A DNA stretch of 64,000 nucleotides from Dactylorhiza incarnata (GCA_033032865.1 JAWHQI010000024.1:2852001-2916000); one strand, 5' to 3'; shown: positions 1 to 10,818, counted from the first letter of the stretch. The notes: a model not told the origin generated them from the letters alone. A program made the numbers and translations.

Positions 1-74
1 TGTTTGTTTTTGTTATTTTTGTTTTTAACTTAGTTTTATTTTCATTTTGCAAAGTTTTTGTAATTTTGTTAAGT

Positions 75-555
75 CACGCCCTTGGTCACGCCCGTGTCCA
101 AGGGCGTGTTCACTAATCCCTAACATTTTCTTTTCCCTGTTCTTTTTCCAACTCAAACATCAAGTCACGCCCTCGGTCACGCCCGTGGCCGAGGCCGTGT
201 ACCTCGGTCACGCCCGTGACCGAGGCCGTGTACATCAGTCACGCCCGTGTTGAATGACCAAGCCCAGATTTGAGCCAAGATGTCAATGTCACGCCCAACG
301 TCACGGCCGTGATCGGGTCACGCCCGTGACCGAGGCCGTGACTCAGCAAATTCTTCCAGAAGAACAAGGACACGCAAGGTGTCACGCCCAGCACACTGCC
401 GACATCGAACACGCCCGTGTTACTTGGAACACGCCCGTGTACTTCCGAACTCGCCGGTCAAGCCTTCCAGATGCCTGCCTGGATCCAGCTGTTCTGGCTA
501 TTCGCACCCCAAGCTGTGTCACGCCCTCAGACACGCCCGTGTCCGAGGGCGTGTA
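75..555. repeat. Cluster of imperfect 34-bp palindromes
   Basis: Repeated units have the form CACGCCC-NNGGTCACG-CC-CGTGACCNN-GGGCGTG. Clear copies begin at 75 and 166, with further full or partial copies to about 555 (the last just before the TATA box). Arm bases vary between copies (TTGG/CCAA, TCGG/CCGA), usually with matching change on the other arm. Confidence 0.8.
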
Positions 556-570
556 ATCCAAATTTTTTTT

Positions 571-580
571 CTATAAATAG
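571..580 (+). promoter_or_regulatory. TATA box of the LTR-like block
   Basis: CTATAAATAG lies about 15 bp after the last palindrome, followed by a plausible leader and an AATAAA 150 bp downstream. Inferred from sequence and order only. Confidence 0.5.
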
Positions 581-760
581 CCAGATCCAGCTGAGTCCAA
601 GGGTTCAAAATTTTGGGAGCTTCTCTTAAGGTTTTGTTCCATTTTGCTGATTTTTGGTGTTTTGTAATTTTTGTAATTTTGCACTTTCTCTCTCTAGTTT
701 TGTAACCCCTTTTTTGATGGAAATAAATTAAGCTTGTAATTATTGTCTCTCTTTGTTTTA

Positions 761-1192
761 GTGTGTGTGTGTTCTCTTTTTGTTCTTTTTCTTTTTATTT
801 TTAGTTTTATGTAATTTTGTAATTTTTGTTAAGTTGTCATTTTAATTTGGGGGTGTGTGTGTATGAGTGTAATTTTCTTATTTTTAGCTTTGTTGTAATT
901 TTTAGATGATTTCATATTAGTGTGTGTGAGTGTAGGAGTTTAAATAGTTTTTTTGTTGTTTTGTTTTGATTTGGTGTTTTTACTTTCTTTTTGCTTTTTT
1001 TTGTAAGTGTGTGTGTGTGTGTGTATGAGAGTAGGTTTTCTTTTCTTTTTAACTTAGTTTCATTATTGTTGTGTGTGTGAGTGTATGAGTTTAGATTTGT
1101 TTTATTTTAATTAGATTTCATTAACGTAGAGTGGGTGTGTGTATGAGTATAAAGTTTGCGCCTTTTTTGTAATCGAATAGATTTCATTTCCG
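761..1192. other. T-rich and (GT)n low-complexity stretch
   Basis: Long T runs and GTGTGTGT tracts (for example near 763, 858, 1008-1023, 1070) with no open frame of note. Probably leader or post-LTR spacer of the same element. Confidence 0.5.
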
Positions 1193-1352
1193 TCACGCAT
1201 TTATTTCCCGCCTATCCGTTTGGATAGGACTTGCTCACACATTTATTTCCCGCCTATCCGTTTGGATAGGACTTGCTACGCATTTATTTCCCGCCTATCC
1301 GTTTGGATAGGACTTGCTCACGCATTTATTTCCCCTCTACCTATTTTGGTAG
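1193..1352 (+). repeat. Four tandem 43-45-bp hairpin units
   Basis: Three near-identical units contain CCTATCC-gttt-GGATAGG, preceded by CATTTATTTCCCG. A fourth unit has a different stem, CTACC-tatttt-GGTAG, at the same place, so stem pairing is kept though its sequence changed. Confidence 0.8.
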
Positions 1353-2678
1353 GGATCGCATTTCTTTAATTTCTGCAATTTACAGCTTTCATTTTAATTC
1401 TGTAGAGTGTGTGCGTTTTCAATTAGTGCGTCTTTTATTTTTTATATATTTGTTTTTTGCTTAATTCCGCTACCCGCTCAATCGCTTATTATCGCCGTAG
1501 TTATCATTATCGTTTTATAAAAACCTAAAAAATTCTAAGCAAAACTACTTTTTAAATTAACATTTTCGTTCTTTTTCTTTTCATCGCTTTTCTTGGTTTT
1601 TGCTAAACGCACACCAAGCCCGCGATAGTTATCATTTTCGTCACTAACTTTTCTATAAAATCATAAAAATCAATTTCAAACTTTTTTCGATAAAATAATA
1701 GCGCGTTCCTAAGAAGTAGAAATAATCGATACGACCTTGGAAAAATACGACCTTGATATTTCAAAAGAAATATCCTATACTACTATCGATAAGGTCCACT
1801 TGCCTTTATTGATTTTAGTCCGGATAATTACATAAACCCAAAAGCTTTCTCTCTAAAGCACTTTTTAAAACTCTCTTTTAAAAACACTAAAAAATTTGTT
1901 GCAGCACCTCTTTGGTTGTTGCAACTAGCTCAAGGTAAAAGAAGTCTTAAAACGCTCTTAACGAATTGTTGCAACTACTCAAAAAATTGTTGCAACAATA
2001 TTTTCAAAAAGCTTTCAATTTTAATTTCAACATAAAGCCCTTTTTCAATCTTTTCTACTTAGCTTTTGGCGACGCGGCCAAAGAGTAATCTTCGATATTT
2101 CGAAAGAGGAAAAGGCCGTTACTTCTATCTTTCGATAGGATAACGGGTAATTCTTCGAAGTAGGATTACTCGCGGGACTCTTCGAAAACGCCGCCGAATT
2201 CTAATAAAAGAAGAAAGCAAGGCTTCACACCTTTTTCAAAAAACTAATTTTAACGCATCATGGGTGCTCGGCCCACTTGATCCATTGCTCCTCCTTCCAT
2301 CTCCTTCGGACCCGCCGCGATTCCGCTGAGTCTGGTTTAACCAAATCAGCTCGGCAAATATGAGGGTTGTGCAGAACTAATTTAGGCAAGTTGACCCATT
2401 TTGAGCTAAAGTTAACTTTGGTCAAATTGCCTAATTTGGATGACCAATTCATGTGGTTTATGGTTAATTGAATCACCTTTAGGGTTAGGGAGTTAATGGT
2501 GATGTCAATTTAAGCTTGTGAGTTCAATTTGAGGTAATTTGAATTAGGTTGACTTTTATCTACAAGGGCTCACTAGGTGAGATCACCTAGTCTCTTTGGT
2601 CCCTGGGGTCATCTTCTTGCTCTAGTTCAAATGTCATGACACTTGTCATGTACTAATTCATATTAGGGGTCTAGTAGG
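1353..2678. other. Non-coding leader-like sequence
   Basis: No supported ORF. There are small inverted repeats (around 1733-1800 and 2060-2190, for example CGATATTTCG and CTTTCGATAGG) and a TTGTTGCAAC motif repeated near 1900-2005. From about 2330 the sequence becomes TTGAC/GGTCAA-rich. It may be retroelement 5' UTR; no element boundary could be placed. Confidence 0.35.
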
Positions 2679-3250
2679 AATGAGGATGTTACAGGTATCC
2701 CCTTTCAAGGTTGTCGGGCGGGAGGAGACCCTGCGGAACCCGTCAGCCAAAGACTTGTCTGAGAAGGCGGTCAATCTGGTGGTCACATCTGTCCCTGGAG
2801 GAGGTGTGGATACTACCATAGTACTGCCCATGGAACTTACCATTGAGAGCTCCTGTATATGATGCGGTCCCTCTGACGAATTCGCTAGAGAAGAGGAATC
2901 CTGAGGACCTTGAAGGAGGCGAGGAAGAGATTTATCCCACGAACGACACCACTCGTATTGATCTGCGGGATGACACAGATGATTGGATTGCGTCGGAAGC
3001 AGAGGAGGGTGACATGAACGTTGATGTGTCCGAGGAGGGGAGCTGCTAAACTTCGAGAGGGCAAGGCCGACCGAGACCGCCAAGGTGGCCGAGGAGCATC
3101 AAAAGCTGTAAGAACTTAAGGGGTTGCCCGCACAAGGGTCTACGAAGAAGAAGAGGAAGAGAAAGCAAGTACCTACCGAGGGGAAGTCGCAGAAGGAGGC
3201 CAAGAGAGAGGCCGCAGCGGGGGAAGCCGCCAAGTAGAAAGTCGCTAGGA
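2679..3250 (+). pseudogene. Decayed coding region, Glu/Lys-rich, unrecognised
   Basis: Three plus-strand frames read in succession give coding-like protein: a first part to about 2860, an acidic part (2843-3046, rich in E/D) and a Lys/Glu/Ala-rich part (3049-3250) with a basic KKKRKRK stretch near 3142-3165 and stops at about 3108 and 3235. The switch of frames and the stops show it is not a working gene. The charged, probably helical composition fits a retrotransposon gag or linker protein, but I see no diagnostic motif. It is cut on the right by the LTR stub at 3255. Confidence 0.35.
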
Positions 3251-3254
3251 GAGC

Positions 3255-3312
3255 TGATGAGTGTTAAATTATACAATTACTTATTATTATTTTAATTCAT
3301 AAAAACACTCAT
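3255..3312 (+). mobile_element. 58-bp LTR 5'-end stub
   Basis: It is nearly identical to the first 58 bp of the LTR at 9319 (TGATGAGTGTTAAATTATAC...). The match stops where the CACTA-type end begins, so the rest of this LTR is lost or displaced. Confidence 0.75.
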
Positions 3313-3690
3313 CACTACAAGAAAACAAACTTTTGGCTAGGGCAAATTTACATGGCAAAAAGTCCAAATCCGTGGCTAAAGTGTTTTTGTCACGGTCTAG
3401 CAACAAGAAAAATTTGTGGCTAAAGGTCGCGTGGAGAAAGATTTTTTACCATGGATTGGCCGTGGCAAATAGTACTATCCACAAACAAATAATGTCGTGG
3501 CTAATACCTGAACCTTTTGCCACAGATTTTTCCCCTGACAAATGCTTCTAAGTAACCGTTAAATGAACTATTTGCCATGGCTTGGAGCCATGACAAATAA
3601 TGTGCTTATTAGCCATGGTTTAAAACCGTGGCTAATAATAAGTTCGATTTAAAAAAAAATTATGTCATGGCCTATCTCAGCTACTAAGAT
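3313..3690 (+). mobile_element. CACTA (En/Spm-type) transposon terminus
   Basis: It begins with CACTACAAGAAAAC, the classic CACTA terminus, and is followed by many subterminal repeats of the GCCATGGC/GCCGTGGC/GTCATGGC type in both orientations (3353-3670). The preceding triplet CAT would be the 3-bp TSD. No matching CTTGTAGTG end was found before 9319, so the element is truncated or its right end is lost. No transposase ORF is visible. Confidence 0.6.
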
Positions 3691-5705
3691 CATTTAACTT
3701 TGGATTATCTCAACTACTAAGATCAGAGACCTCAACGGTCAAAATCTTGATCACAAATCCTTCTGTGTATAAAACATACAACATCCATTTGATAATTGCC
3801 ACAAAAATGTCACTGAGTATTATACTAATATCGATTGAAAATTATAAACAACATGAATCATACAAACTTTTCCCTTGGCAAAATGTTTAGTATATATAAA
3901 TAAATTAATCTTACAAAACAGAATATCTAAGGATTTTTGGTAAGTAAATATAGGGATGCTTCCATCGATATCTACCCCGATCGATCAATCTTCTTATAGA
4001 ATCCAATGAGAGCTATTTCGATCAACTCCGACAAGTTATTCCACAATTGATCCTCCTCCTACAGGATTTGTGTTGCCTCGACTTCGATCCTCTTCTTCAA
4101 CAAACTGATCTTCCTTTGAGATTAGAGATCGGGTCATCTGCTTCAATAGACTCCAGCAGGTGCTACCTCGAATTCGATCCTCTTCTTTTACATACTGATC
4201 TTCCTCTAAGATCAGAGATCAGGTCATCTGCTTCAATCGACTCCGACAGGTTTTGTTGTTCAATGAGTCCAAAAAATTATTCACATAACTGCTAAAATAA
4301 GTATATTAGAGATAGCTTCCTTTGTATGAACCTTCATTTCATTTGATGATATAGTTTGAAAAGGGTGATAACTAATGAATAATGCAGGAATGATGCTGCT
4401 AAGTGCTCACCAATCAGATCACCAGGATATCTCCATAGACAACGGAAGTGCAATACTTGTTTTCAGCTGTGAAATGACATAATAAGGAACTTGGTGTCAC
4501 TTTTCTTCCTCATCTTTACTTAGACTCAAAGGAGTGAAGTACTTTTTTTAATGGGGCTCCTGATCAGGAATCAAGTCGAAAGTCAACTATAATCAGAGCA
4601 AGGATTAACCAAAAGACAATTATCATCGCCATCAAAGCTACTTATTTTCCACGTGCGTGCGTAATGTTGGAATAAATCTGGATAAAAACACGCATGCACT
4701 TACCAAATCAGAGATTTTTCAAATCAAAAATCATATCAAATCAAGCAGTGCGCCTCCTACAATTTGCTAGCAAGATCTCATCATTTTCATGAAGGAAGAA
4801 TGCACATAAACATGAATATTTGCTACATGAATCAATAAAGCTGAACATGAATTCCTACGGCTTCTTTCCTAAATTCAAGGGTAGACCTTGGACAAAACCT
4901 TAAAAAAACTATACATAAATATGTGGAAACAATCCTTGTTATTTTTCAACCTATCCTTGGCCCATGCACTCATTAATCCAGAATATGTGGAAACTACACA
5001 GAATTCTTTATCTTATTGTTTTCCCTACCAACTCTGATCCTTGTTATTACACATAACAAATGAATTTCGCCAAATTTCAAATTGGAAGGAATAGAACAAT
5101 ATTGTCATGTCTAAGGTGTTCAGGATGTCTGTAGGGGCTCAAGCTTACTGGGGTTAGTTTGTTTATTTTAAGATGAGTTGTATAAGTTTGTAGGTTTTAG
5201 TTTGGTTGTCATTCTTTATAGTATTAATTTCCTCACAAAACTTATATAGCAATTTAATCTTTCAATTCCTTCCCGGCACGCCACCAACGCCTAAGGTCTT
5301 TGTCTCATTCTGGTTTGTTAATAAAGCAGCATTCTCTCTTACAGTTAGCCCATGTCACTTATTGTTGCATTTTTTGTTGAACAAACATATTACTTGGGAT
5401 ACTAATTTGTACAAATTTATCTTTAATTGTTCTACTTGCAAGGTTCAATTGCCTAGAATTTAATTGAAGCACTCTTAACTTTATTTCGACTTGAAATTGC
5501 TTGTTTATCTTGTGTTCTAACCTCAATGATGGTTTCTTTCATACCTCTTTATTAACTTTAGAATTTCATGTTAATTAACCGTTGGACAATTGTTTGTGCA
5601 TTGCATCATTTTGATTACCCACGACACTACATTAACTCTAATATTAAAGTCACATTAGGGCGCGATCACACCACAAACTCACATCAGCCTACATAACAAG
5701 TTGTT
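3691..5705. other. No gene recognised
   Basis: AT-rich sequence with scattered short ORFs, none convincing. Apart from the 90-bp repeat at 4085 I see no structure. It could be CACTA interior or the interior of the element whose 3' LTR is at 9319. Confidence 0.4.
4085..4256 (+). repeat. Tandem 90-bp repeat, two copies
   Basis: Copies at 4085-4174 and 4175-4256 share CGATCCTCTTCTT...CTGATCTTCC...GTCATCTGCTTCAAT.GACTCC. A degenerate fragment precedes them at about 4018. Confidence 0.75.
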
Positions 5706-6423
5706 GCGGTTCGGGTCGCCTCAGTGCGTTACCCGGCTAGGGTCATAACTCCCAACCCTAGTTAGGCAATACCATGTGGCCATCAGTCCTCCACTCTTGG
5801 CCCCCAATCCCAGGCACCGTAACAGGGCCGCGGCCCCCACACCCCAACCCGTCTCCGCACCCAGTATAAGTGCGGCAGGTTGTTGAGGCTGTCGCTTGAT
5901 CCCCAGACCTCCTTGATAAGGAGTATTAAACATGCTTCCCATCACCAACTGAGTCGCGACCCGAACCGCTTTTATGTTACAGTTCGGGTCGCCTCAGTGC
6001 GTTACCCGGCTGGGGTCGTAACTCCCAGCCCTGGGTGGGCAATGCCAGGTGGGCATCAGTCCTCCACTCCTGGCCCCCAATCCCAGGCACTGTAACAGGG
6101 CCGTGACCCCCACACCCCAACCCGTCTCCGCACCCAGTATAAGTGCGGCGGGTTGTTGAGGCCGGGGATCAATCCATAGACCTCCTTGATAAGGAGTCTC
6201 GATCCGCACCCAGTTGGTGATGGGAGTAATGTTTAAGACTCCTTATCAAGGAGGTCTGGGGATTGAGCCCCTGCCTCAACAACCTGCCGCACTTATACTG
6301 GGTGCGGAGATGGGTTGGGGTGTGGGGGTCGCGGCCCTGTTACGGTGACTGGGATTGGGGTCCAGGAATGGAGAACTGATTCCCACCCAGGGCTGAGAGT
6401 TACGAGCCCAGGTGGGTAACGCA
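5706..6423. repeat. Repeat trio: direct, direct, inverted
   Basis: Copy 1 (5706-5969) is bounded by a perfect 14-bp terminal inverted repeat, GCGGTTCGGGTCGC. Copy 2 (5981-6215) is direct. Copy 3 (about 6225-6423) is inverted and lacks the outer TIR. All share GCACCCAGTATAAGTGCGGC and CCTCCTTGATAAGGAG (itself a palindrome). Copies 2 and 3 face each other and could form a long hairpin. Apparent ORFs differ between copies and are not conserved. Confidence 0.8.
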
Positions 6424-7620
6424 TGGCGTGCGCAAGACGCAATGTGTGCGAGGTGTGCGCAAGGAGCAATGTGCGCGAGGTGTACGCAAGGAGCAATTTT
6501 CGTGAGGTGTGTGAGCGCCGCGGAATCCCCGCGTGCACCTAATGGGGGCTCAAAGATCTTTGAAGATGCTTAAAAATCTTCGTAGGATTCTTTGAAGGCG
6601 AAGGAGATCTTCGAAGGAGTCTTTGAGGATCTCTCTTGCGCGAAGGAGGAAAGGCGGGAGAAGAGAAAGATCGCTATGAAGGAGATACTAGGGTCCTACT
6701 TATAGGCCCCATTGGTGGTAATGGTGGTTACGCAGTTATCCATAGACCATAACCACCCTTTTTACTATTTGCCGACCAATTTAATATAGTTTAATGTGCG
6801 AATATTTTAATGATTTTACTACGCGCAGACCGATATAACTTAGGTTAATTGCACCCACTTATAATGGCTAGTTATGCTAGTGGTTACGAGGGTAGCCACC
6901 CGTAAATCGAATGGTGGAGATCGCGTGGCGGTGCTCGGACTGCCGAGGGTCGGGCGACGAGGGGATCGACCGACAGCGGGACTTGGCCGGCGAGGGCCGA
7001 CCGGGGCGCCAGAGGAAGACGGACTTGATCGGGCATCGATGGGAGGACTGGCGGCCAAGGGGCCGCCTGATCTGGCGGCCAAGGGGCCTCCTGATTTGGG
7101 CGGCCAAGGGGCCGCCCGATCTGGGCTGCCAAGGGGTCGCCCGATCTGGGCTGCCAAGGGGCCGCCCGACTGGGGAGGCCAAGGGGCCGACCGACTGGGG
7201 AGGCCAAGAGGCCGACCGAGTAGGGTGGCCAAGGGGCTGCCCGATCTGTACGGCCAAAGGGTCGAGCGACAAACGGGTCGCCCAACTAGGGCGGCCAAGG
7301 GGCCGCCCATTCTAGGAGTCCGGAGGGCCGGCGGGGCTGCGTGCAGGGTCACGCAGCCAGGGATGCGCGCAGGCTTGCGCGCAGCCAAGGACGCGCGCAG
7401 GCTTGCTCGGGGCCGCGCGCAAGTTTGCGCGGCCAGGGACGCGCGAGGCTTGCGCGTGGCCTATCGGGGCTACGTAGGTGCACGCACCCGGGGCCGCGTG
7501 CAGGCTTTCTCGCGTAGTTAGGGCCGCGTACAGACGTGTGCGCGGCCAGACGGGGCATTATGCGTGACGTCACTAGGGACACATGCTCGTTCGAACGCGT
7601 CCCCGATGGTTATGGGCGAT
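6424..7620 (-). mobile_element. Minus-strand LTR-like block
   Basis: Read on the minus strand, GC-rich hairpin repeats (7365-7520 and 7045-7316) are followed by a TATA-like box (6698-6706, minus CCTATAAGT) and a transcribed-looking stretch. This order matches the other LTRs here. Ends and primer site were not found. ORFs of up to 215 codons over the repeats are artefacts of a long GC-rich array open in several frames. Confidence 0.4.
7045..7316. repeat. Degenerate 24-28-bp tandem repeat
   Basis: About eleven units of the type GCGGCCAAGGGGCCGCCCGA. Each unit contains GCGGCC-aagg-GGCCGC, a short hairpin, with substitutions between units. Confidence 0.8.
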
Positions 7621-7805
7621 TTTGGGATGAGCTGTCTTAGTTGGGTTGACTTTGACCGAGGTCGTGCTTAAAGAATCTCATCAAGAAGGATGGAGAAAAG
7701 AAAAATTATATGATTCACTTCTCTGTGGGAGTGTTGAGAATACTATTGGAGGTCCTATGATTCTCTTCTATGTGGTGGTTATGGTGATATTATAAAAGAA
7801 AAAGA

Positions 7806-7806
<1 letters not shown>

Positions 7807-7845
<39 letters not shown>

Positions 7846-7846
7846 A
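7807..7846. repeat. (TA)n(TG)n microsatellite
   Basis: TATATATA followed by about 14 TG units. Confidence 0.95.
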
Positions 7847-7917
7847 TTTCTTAAGAAAATATGGGCAAAAGGAGGAGTTGAAAATAATGAAAAAAATACA
7901 CTCCACATACAAAATAA

Positions 7918-7921
7918 GTGT

Positions 7922-7954
<33 letters not shown>
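7918..7954. repeat. (TG)n(TA)n microsatellite
   Basis: TGTGTG followed by ATATATAT, directly abutting the Helitron-like start. Confidence 0.95.
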
Positions 7955-8387
7955 TCTATTATATAAAGGAGAAGTGGGCTTTGGTGCAACATATGCACTT
8001 CCAAAATTACCTCTCACTTTCAAAATTCACTAGCTGTGGGAGAGAGAGAGGGCGAGAGAAGGGCAGCCATCAAAAATTCTTCACGTGGGAGAGAATTTAA
8101 TATAAATATAAATTTGGTTTTTTTTCTAAATCTCTTTCACTCACTCTCTCTCAAGGTCCCTTCTCTCTCCTCTCTTCTCTCTCTCCACTCTCTCTCTCCC
8201 ACCGTGTATATATATTTCTTATATTTTTTGTAAATCTTTATATTATATGGAAAAAGAAAAAAAGAAAATATAATTGGAGGTGGGCGAAGCCCGCCGAGGG
8301 GCTGGGCGATCCCCGCCTTGAATGCCAAGCGGGCAAAGCCCGCAGCGACGCATCGAAAACAGGCGAAGCCCGTTCGAAGATGTTAGT
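7955..8387 (+). mobile_element. Possible non-autonomous Helitron
   Basis: The 5' end TCTATTATATAAAGGAGAAG resembles plant Helitron starts (TC plus an AT-rich leader), and the 3' end has GGCGAAGCC-type hairpins about 15 bp before a terminal TTAGT (CTRRT-like). It lies in an (AT)n tract. The flanks are T and A rather than the canonical A and T, and TTAGT is a variant, so the call is tentative. It has no coding capacity; a CT-rich tract lies at 8140-8205. Confidence 0.4.
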
Positions 8388-8588
8388 ATATATATATATT
8401 GAGTGGATAAATATGATATTTCTTAAGAACAAGCTCAAACAAGGTTTAGTAGTGACAAAGTTTGTTATCATGTCTTATCCTTACCCTTTATCACCTAAGT
8501 CACATTACAACCTAAGGCAAGGCAAGTCCTATGTGATCCTTGATAGGGAGTCAATTTTTAATCTAGTATAGAGGGTGTAGAAAACTAA

Positions 8589-8994
8589 GGCTCCGTTTGT
8601 TTTGGCTGTTGCTGATGAAAAGCTGCTGATCAGAGATGACTGTTGGAAAAGCAGCTGTTTCTGAAAAATGGAGTTTGCAGGAAAAAACTGTTTGTGTAAA
8701 ATGGAGTTGCTGCGAAGACGAGGATGTCTTTGAGGAAGATGACGTTGCTGCGCGAGAAGATCGGAGATGTCGAACGCATCCGATGTCAGGAGGTCTCAGG
8801 TTTTTCGAAACCCTCGCGATAAGCCGCTACCGCCGGATCGAAAAAGCTCCTCTCAACTGCGGTTGAAATATACACTAGGCGCAGATTATTTTAGAAACGA
8901 GTATTTGAAAATAAGCTGCCGCAAACGATCAAAAAATCCAAAACTCCATTTTCACCCAAACGAAAAGCAGTCATCAGCCGAAACAAACGGAGCC
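8589..8994. mobile_element. MITE, PIF/Harbinger-like, 406 bp
   Basis: Terminal inverted repeats GGCTCCGTTTGTTT(T/C)GGCTG are present at both ends, flanked by the 3-bp duplication TAA (8586-8588 and 8995-8997). The TAA TSD and GGCTCC... TIR fit PIF/Harbinger MITEs. No transposase is encoded; short ORFs inside are accidental. Confidence 0.85.
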
Positions 8995-9318
8995 TAAGAA
9001 TATAGTATTTGTATGTATTCATAATATTAAAGAATTTTTCATAATCCAACTATGATTGATGAAGTTGACTCAATGCATGATTGTTAGAAATTATTTGACT
9101 AGAAAAGTTTTTTAAAATTTATGTATTTTCATTTGATCTCCTCTAAACGTAAGTAGTATTCTTAAGATTCTATTTTTACATAGTATTTTGGTTTCATTTC
9201 AACTTGAAGGGTAAGAGACATACTTAAGTTTGGGCTAGATAATATTTGCATATTACATCCTATATCTTTATTATTTCTTCTCCTTTGCTCTGGACAGAGA
9301 CTTAAGTGTGGGGGAATA
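8995..9318 (+). mobile_element. 3' internal tail and polypurine tract of a Gypsy-type element
   Basis: Non-coding sequence ending in CTTAAGTGTGGGGGAATA directly before an LTR start. This tract form is typical of Athila/Tat-type elements; element F has the related CTTAAGTATGAGGG. Confidence 0.6.
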
Positions 9319-9950
9319 TGATGAGTGTTAAATTATACTATTACTTATTATTATTTTAATTCATAAAAGCGCTCATCTTATATTCTTTTTATTTATTTCA
9401 TATGCTATTTAACTTGTTTTTGTATTTTCAGGAACAAGGAGCGGAAAATCAGAACATTGTCAAAAAAGGACCAGTATCACTATTTTGGGCGTAGAATGGG
9501 CTCACGAACTCTGAATGATGCGATTCAAGCGTCGTTGGAAAGTTGGCACAAAGAGATACAACTTTGTTGATGGCGGAAAGGACACACAGGTCACGACACA
9601 CGGGCGCTTGCCCTGGGCGTGTGCGGTTATTTTTGCATTTTGGACAGGTGGAGACGTGCAGATTGAAGAAACACGACCTTTGGGATACACGGCCTAGGCA
9701 CACAGGCATGCACGGCAGTTTTTTATGAAATTATAAATTCTGGCTTGCAAGACCGAAAAAACAATTTTCCCTTTTGTGAGAAAGTCATTTAGATTCATCT
9801 TAAGGCCGAAAACAACAATATAAGGGAAAATCCAAGGAAGAATTAGATCGATGAGGGAAGATCTTTATCTCTATTTTTATCTCTCTAGATTTCTCTTCTT
9901 CTCTTAGGGTTCTCTTCTTCTCTTAGGGTTCTCTGATGTTTTGCAAACTC
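9319..9950 (+). mobile_element. 3' LTR of a Gypsy-type element (element E)
   Basis: Begins TGATGAGTGTTAAATT directly after the polypurine tract. It has GC-rich imperfect inverted repeats (9590-9720, for example CACGGGCGCTTGCCCTGGGCGTG-like) upstream of a TATA-like AATATAAGG (about 9818-9826) and a CT-rich leader with two TTCTCTTAGGGTTCTC repeats. The right end is not sharply defined; it borders the remnant of element D near 9955. Confidence 0.6.
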
Positions 9951-9954
9951 AACA

Positions 9955-10579
9955 CAATTTTTAAACTTAACCACTTTTCTTAATTTCTTAAGTGTAATTC
10001 AAATGTAGTGTAGGTAATAGACTTATGCAAGGTATAATTCATTGTACAATTACAATACACAAGCACGCATTTTTAGATTTAAACACACATGTAGATAACC
10101 AAAATAAGTGAGTGAAAGAGTATCATTATCAATCACAAACCATTTACTCATACTTAGAGGCATGCTAAGCTTGGTTCTACACATATTTTTTAATACAATT
10201 GATGCACTTAATTAGATATATCAAAGCATGATAAACAAAACAATGTTCATAGTAATTTGAAGAAATAAGTTTTAACATTGTAAATAATTCTAAATAATAG
10301 AATTCATACATGCGTGATATTAGCAATAAATATCATACAGTTTTTTTGTTGTTTTGAAATTTTTGTAATGAAAGAAAAACAGAAAACCACAAAAACATAT
10401 TTTTGTATTTTTGAATTTTGAATTTTTGTAGTTGATTTTTCATAATATAAATAAAATAAAAATAACAAATATCAAAAATACAAAAACAAAGTAGTACATA
10501 TAAACTAACATATTTGTATAGATTTTTATAAATTTTGAAAAACAGAAAAATCATACACCCACGCTAGCGCCGGCGTTAG
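9955..10579 (-). mobile_element. 3' non-coding tail of element D
   Basis: On the minus strand it resembles the post-pol region of element A (shared GCATGCCTCTAAGTAT near 10156 versus 25478). It ends on the right with ACGCTAGCGCCGGC, part of D's palindrome motif, and then the GTTAG target duplication of A. AT-rich, no ORF. Confidence 0.65.
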
Positions 10580-10818
10580 TGTTGGAGCATGCGTTCCGCA
10601 CTCGTCCGGTTTGAGAATAATAAATCCCGAATGTATTTGATCCTATTTTTGATTAATGGTGTGCAGATAACAGGTGTACAACCCTGTATTCGCCGAGTGG
10701 GCCCCCGAGGCCCAAGATATTTTTAGGCCCAATATTTTCAAATGACGCGACCCCGAGAGGAGGAGGGGTGAGCATTTGGAGGGAGTTGAGTCTGAGGGGC
10801 GCATCCCAGGACTGTTCC

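Larger units (their letters stand above)
1..760 (+). mobile_element. Partial LTR-like block (U3 with palindromes, TATA, poly-A signal)
   Basis: The block has the order of an LTR read on the plus strand: palindrome-rich sequence (75-555), a TATA box (571-580), a T-rich leader and an AATAAA at 722-727. The same CACGCCC/GGGCGTG palindrome style occurs in the LTRs of element F (55.7 and 60.0 kb), so it is probably from a related Gypsy-type lineage. Neither LTR end nor a primer site could be placed. The short ORFs here are by-products of the repeats. Confidence 0.5.

Noticed and set aside
3255..3312. Hammerhead ribozyme (CTGATGAG core-like start)
   Set aside because: No GAAAC partner and stems in the right places; the sequence is an LTR start.
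4047..4295. 82-codon ORF over a 90-bp repeat
   Set aside because: Explained by the duplication; no family motif and no support upstream or downstream.
6840..7521. Overlapping ORFs up to 215 codons in GC-rich sequence
   Set aside because: Stop-poor degenerate repeat open in several frames on both strands.
7768..8233. ORFs over microsatellites and CT-rich sequence
   Set aside because: Simple-sequence translation (TH/VC repeats); not coding.
8636..8997. 76-codon ORFs inside the 8589-8994 MITE
   Set aside because: Accidental frames inside a short TIR element; no motif.
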